Shown: positions 5,079 through 5,218 of the stretch, piece after piece
Position numbering within the stretch: the first letter of the stretch is position 1
Layout: each line of letters begins with the position of its first letter
From: AC-32 sp038236705
Lineage (GTDB): Bacteria > Actinomycetota > Thermoleophilia > Gaiellales > Gaiellaceae
Assembly: GCA_038236705.1 (NCBI GenBank)
Contig: JBBRZN010000074.1
Location: 1 to 5,218, forward strand
DNA length: 5,218 bases
Direction: 5' to 3'
Translations under genes and position numbers: made by a program
The notes under the pieces: generated by a model
What the model saw: only the letters and a program-made list of their open reading frames with translations
The model's database searches: none
Told to the model about the DNA's origin: nothing

Positions 5079-5218
5079 GTAAGCGTTCACCCGTGGTGGA
5101 GGGACCCGCTCCGGGGCGGCGAACTGGGCCGGGATGGAGCGGGCCGAGGCGGAGGCGATCCTGGATGGCGACCGGGAGACGGCGATCGCGTTGTTGTTGC
5201 GGGTTGGCGAGCTGGTCG
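5079..5218 (+). mobile_element. left end of an IS66-family insertion sequence (continues beyond the window)
   Basis: At 5079 the sequence turns to GTAAGCGTTCACCCGTGG. IS66-family terminal repeats begin with GTAAGCG or a close variant. A transposase start follows 55 bp inside this end, fitting a compact IS66 element that carries only tnpC. The 8 bases before the end, GAGTTCCG (5071-5078), would be one copy of the 8-bp target duplication this family makes; the other copy is outside the window. The IS begins 26 bp beyond the tRNA-Gly remnant. Confidence 0.6.
5134..5218 (+). CDS. tnpC: IS66-family transposase, N-terminal fragment (3' end outside the window)
   Basis: ATG 5134 opens a frame of 28 codons to the window edge, reading MERAEAEAILDGDRETAIALLL followed by RVGELV. 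This matches the short N-terminal helical region of IS66 TnpC transposases, where an (M)xRAEAEAI... start and a hydrophobic LLL helix lead into a coiled coil. The catalytic DDE core is not in the window, so completeness cannot be judged. The ribosome binding site is weak (GGGCCGGG just before the ATG). The family call rests on this N-terminus together with the GTAAGCG terminus at 5079. Confidence 0.6.
   Translation, partial: MERAEAEAILDGDRETAIALLLRVGELV

Noticed and set aside
4770..5090. - strand frame containing ADEGTRTLDLLHGK
   Set aside because: This peptide is the antisense translation of the tRNA-Gly 3' half, a known source of spurious annotated proteins.
1..5218. CRISPR array
   Set aside because: No regularly spaced repeats of 20 bp or more were seen. 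The only tandem repeat of note is the pair of 18-bp palindromes at 1037-1079.

Overview
This is a high-GC window with actinobacterial-type gene content. GTG starts are common, the coding sequence is rich in Arg, Ala and Glu, and the protein styles resemble those of Thermoleophilia/Solirubrobacterales-like actinobacteria; that lineage guess rests on recall of family sequences, not on a search. The window reads as the right-hand part of an integrated mobilizable element, ending in a tRNA remnant and followed by an insertion sequence.

Layout, left to right. Positions 1-252 hold the 3' end of a cupin-fold gene on the + strand. Positions 253-377 are a short non-coding gap. Positions 378-1044 (- strand) carry an antitoxin-toxin pair whose toxin is a DUF5615 PIN-like nuclease. 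As sequenced, this pair shows three apparent single-base indels. Positions 1037-1079 hold two near-identical 18-bp palindromes in the divergent control region. Positions 1098-1910 (+ strand) carry a second antitoxin-toxin pair: an XRE/HTH antitoxin followed by a RelE/HigB-like (Gp49-type) toxin. Positions 1921-4776 (- strand) encode a 951-residue MobF conjugative relaxase-helicase with an intact relaxase domain and an intact helicase domain. Its stop lies only 10 bp from the stop of the RelE-like toxin.

Positions 4777-5006 are non-coding, less GC-rich and full of short repeats, including a strong 27-bp imperfect palindrome; this is the natural place to look for oriT and the relaxase promoter. 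Positions 5007-5052 match the 3' half of tRNA-Gly(GCC), from the anticodon loop to the discriminator base, with no 5' half. That is the usual footprint of a tyrosine-recombinase attachment site. At 5079 an IS66-type terminus (GTAAGCG) begins, and the transposase N-terminus opens at 5134 and runs off the window.

How it fits together (inference): the relaxase and the adjacent oriT-like region would provide DNA processing for transfer, and the tRNA-Gly fragment would mark the right junction. The two back-to-back toxin-antitoxin modules, apparently sharing one operator region, would stabilise the element. No integrase, coupling protein or type IV secretion gene is visible, so it may be an integrative mobilizable element or one part of a larger ICE.
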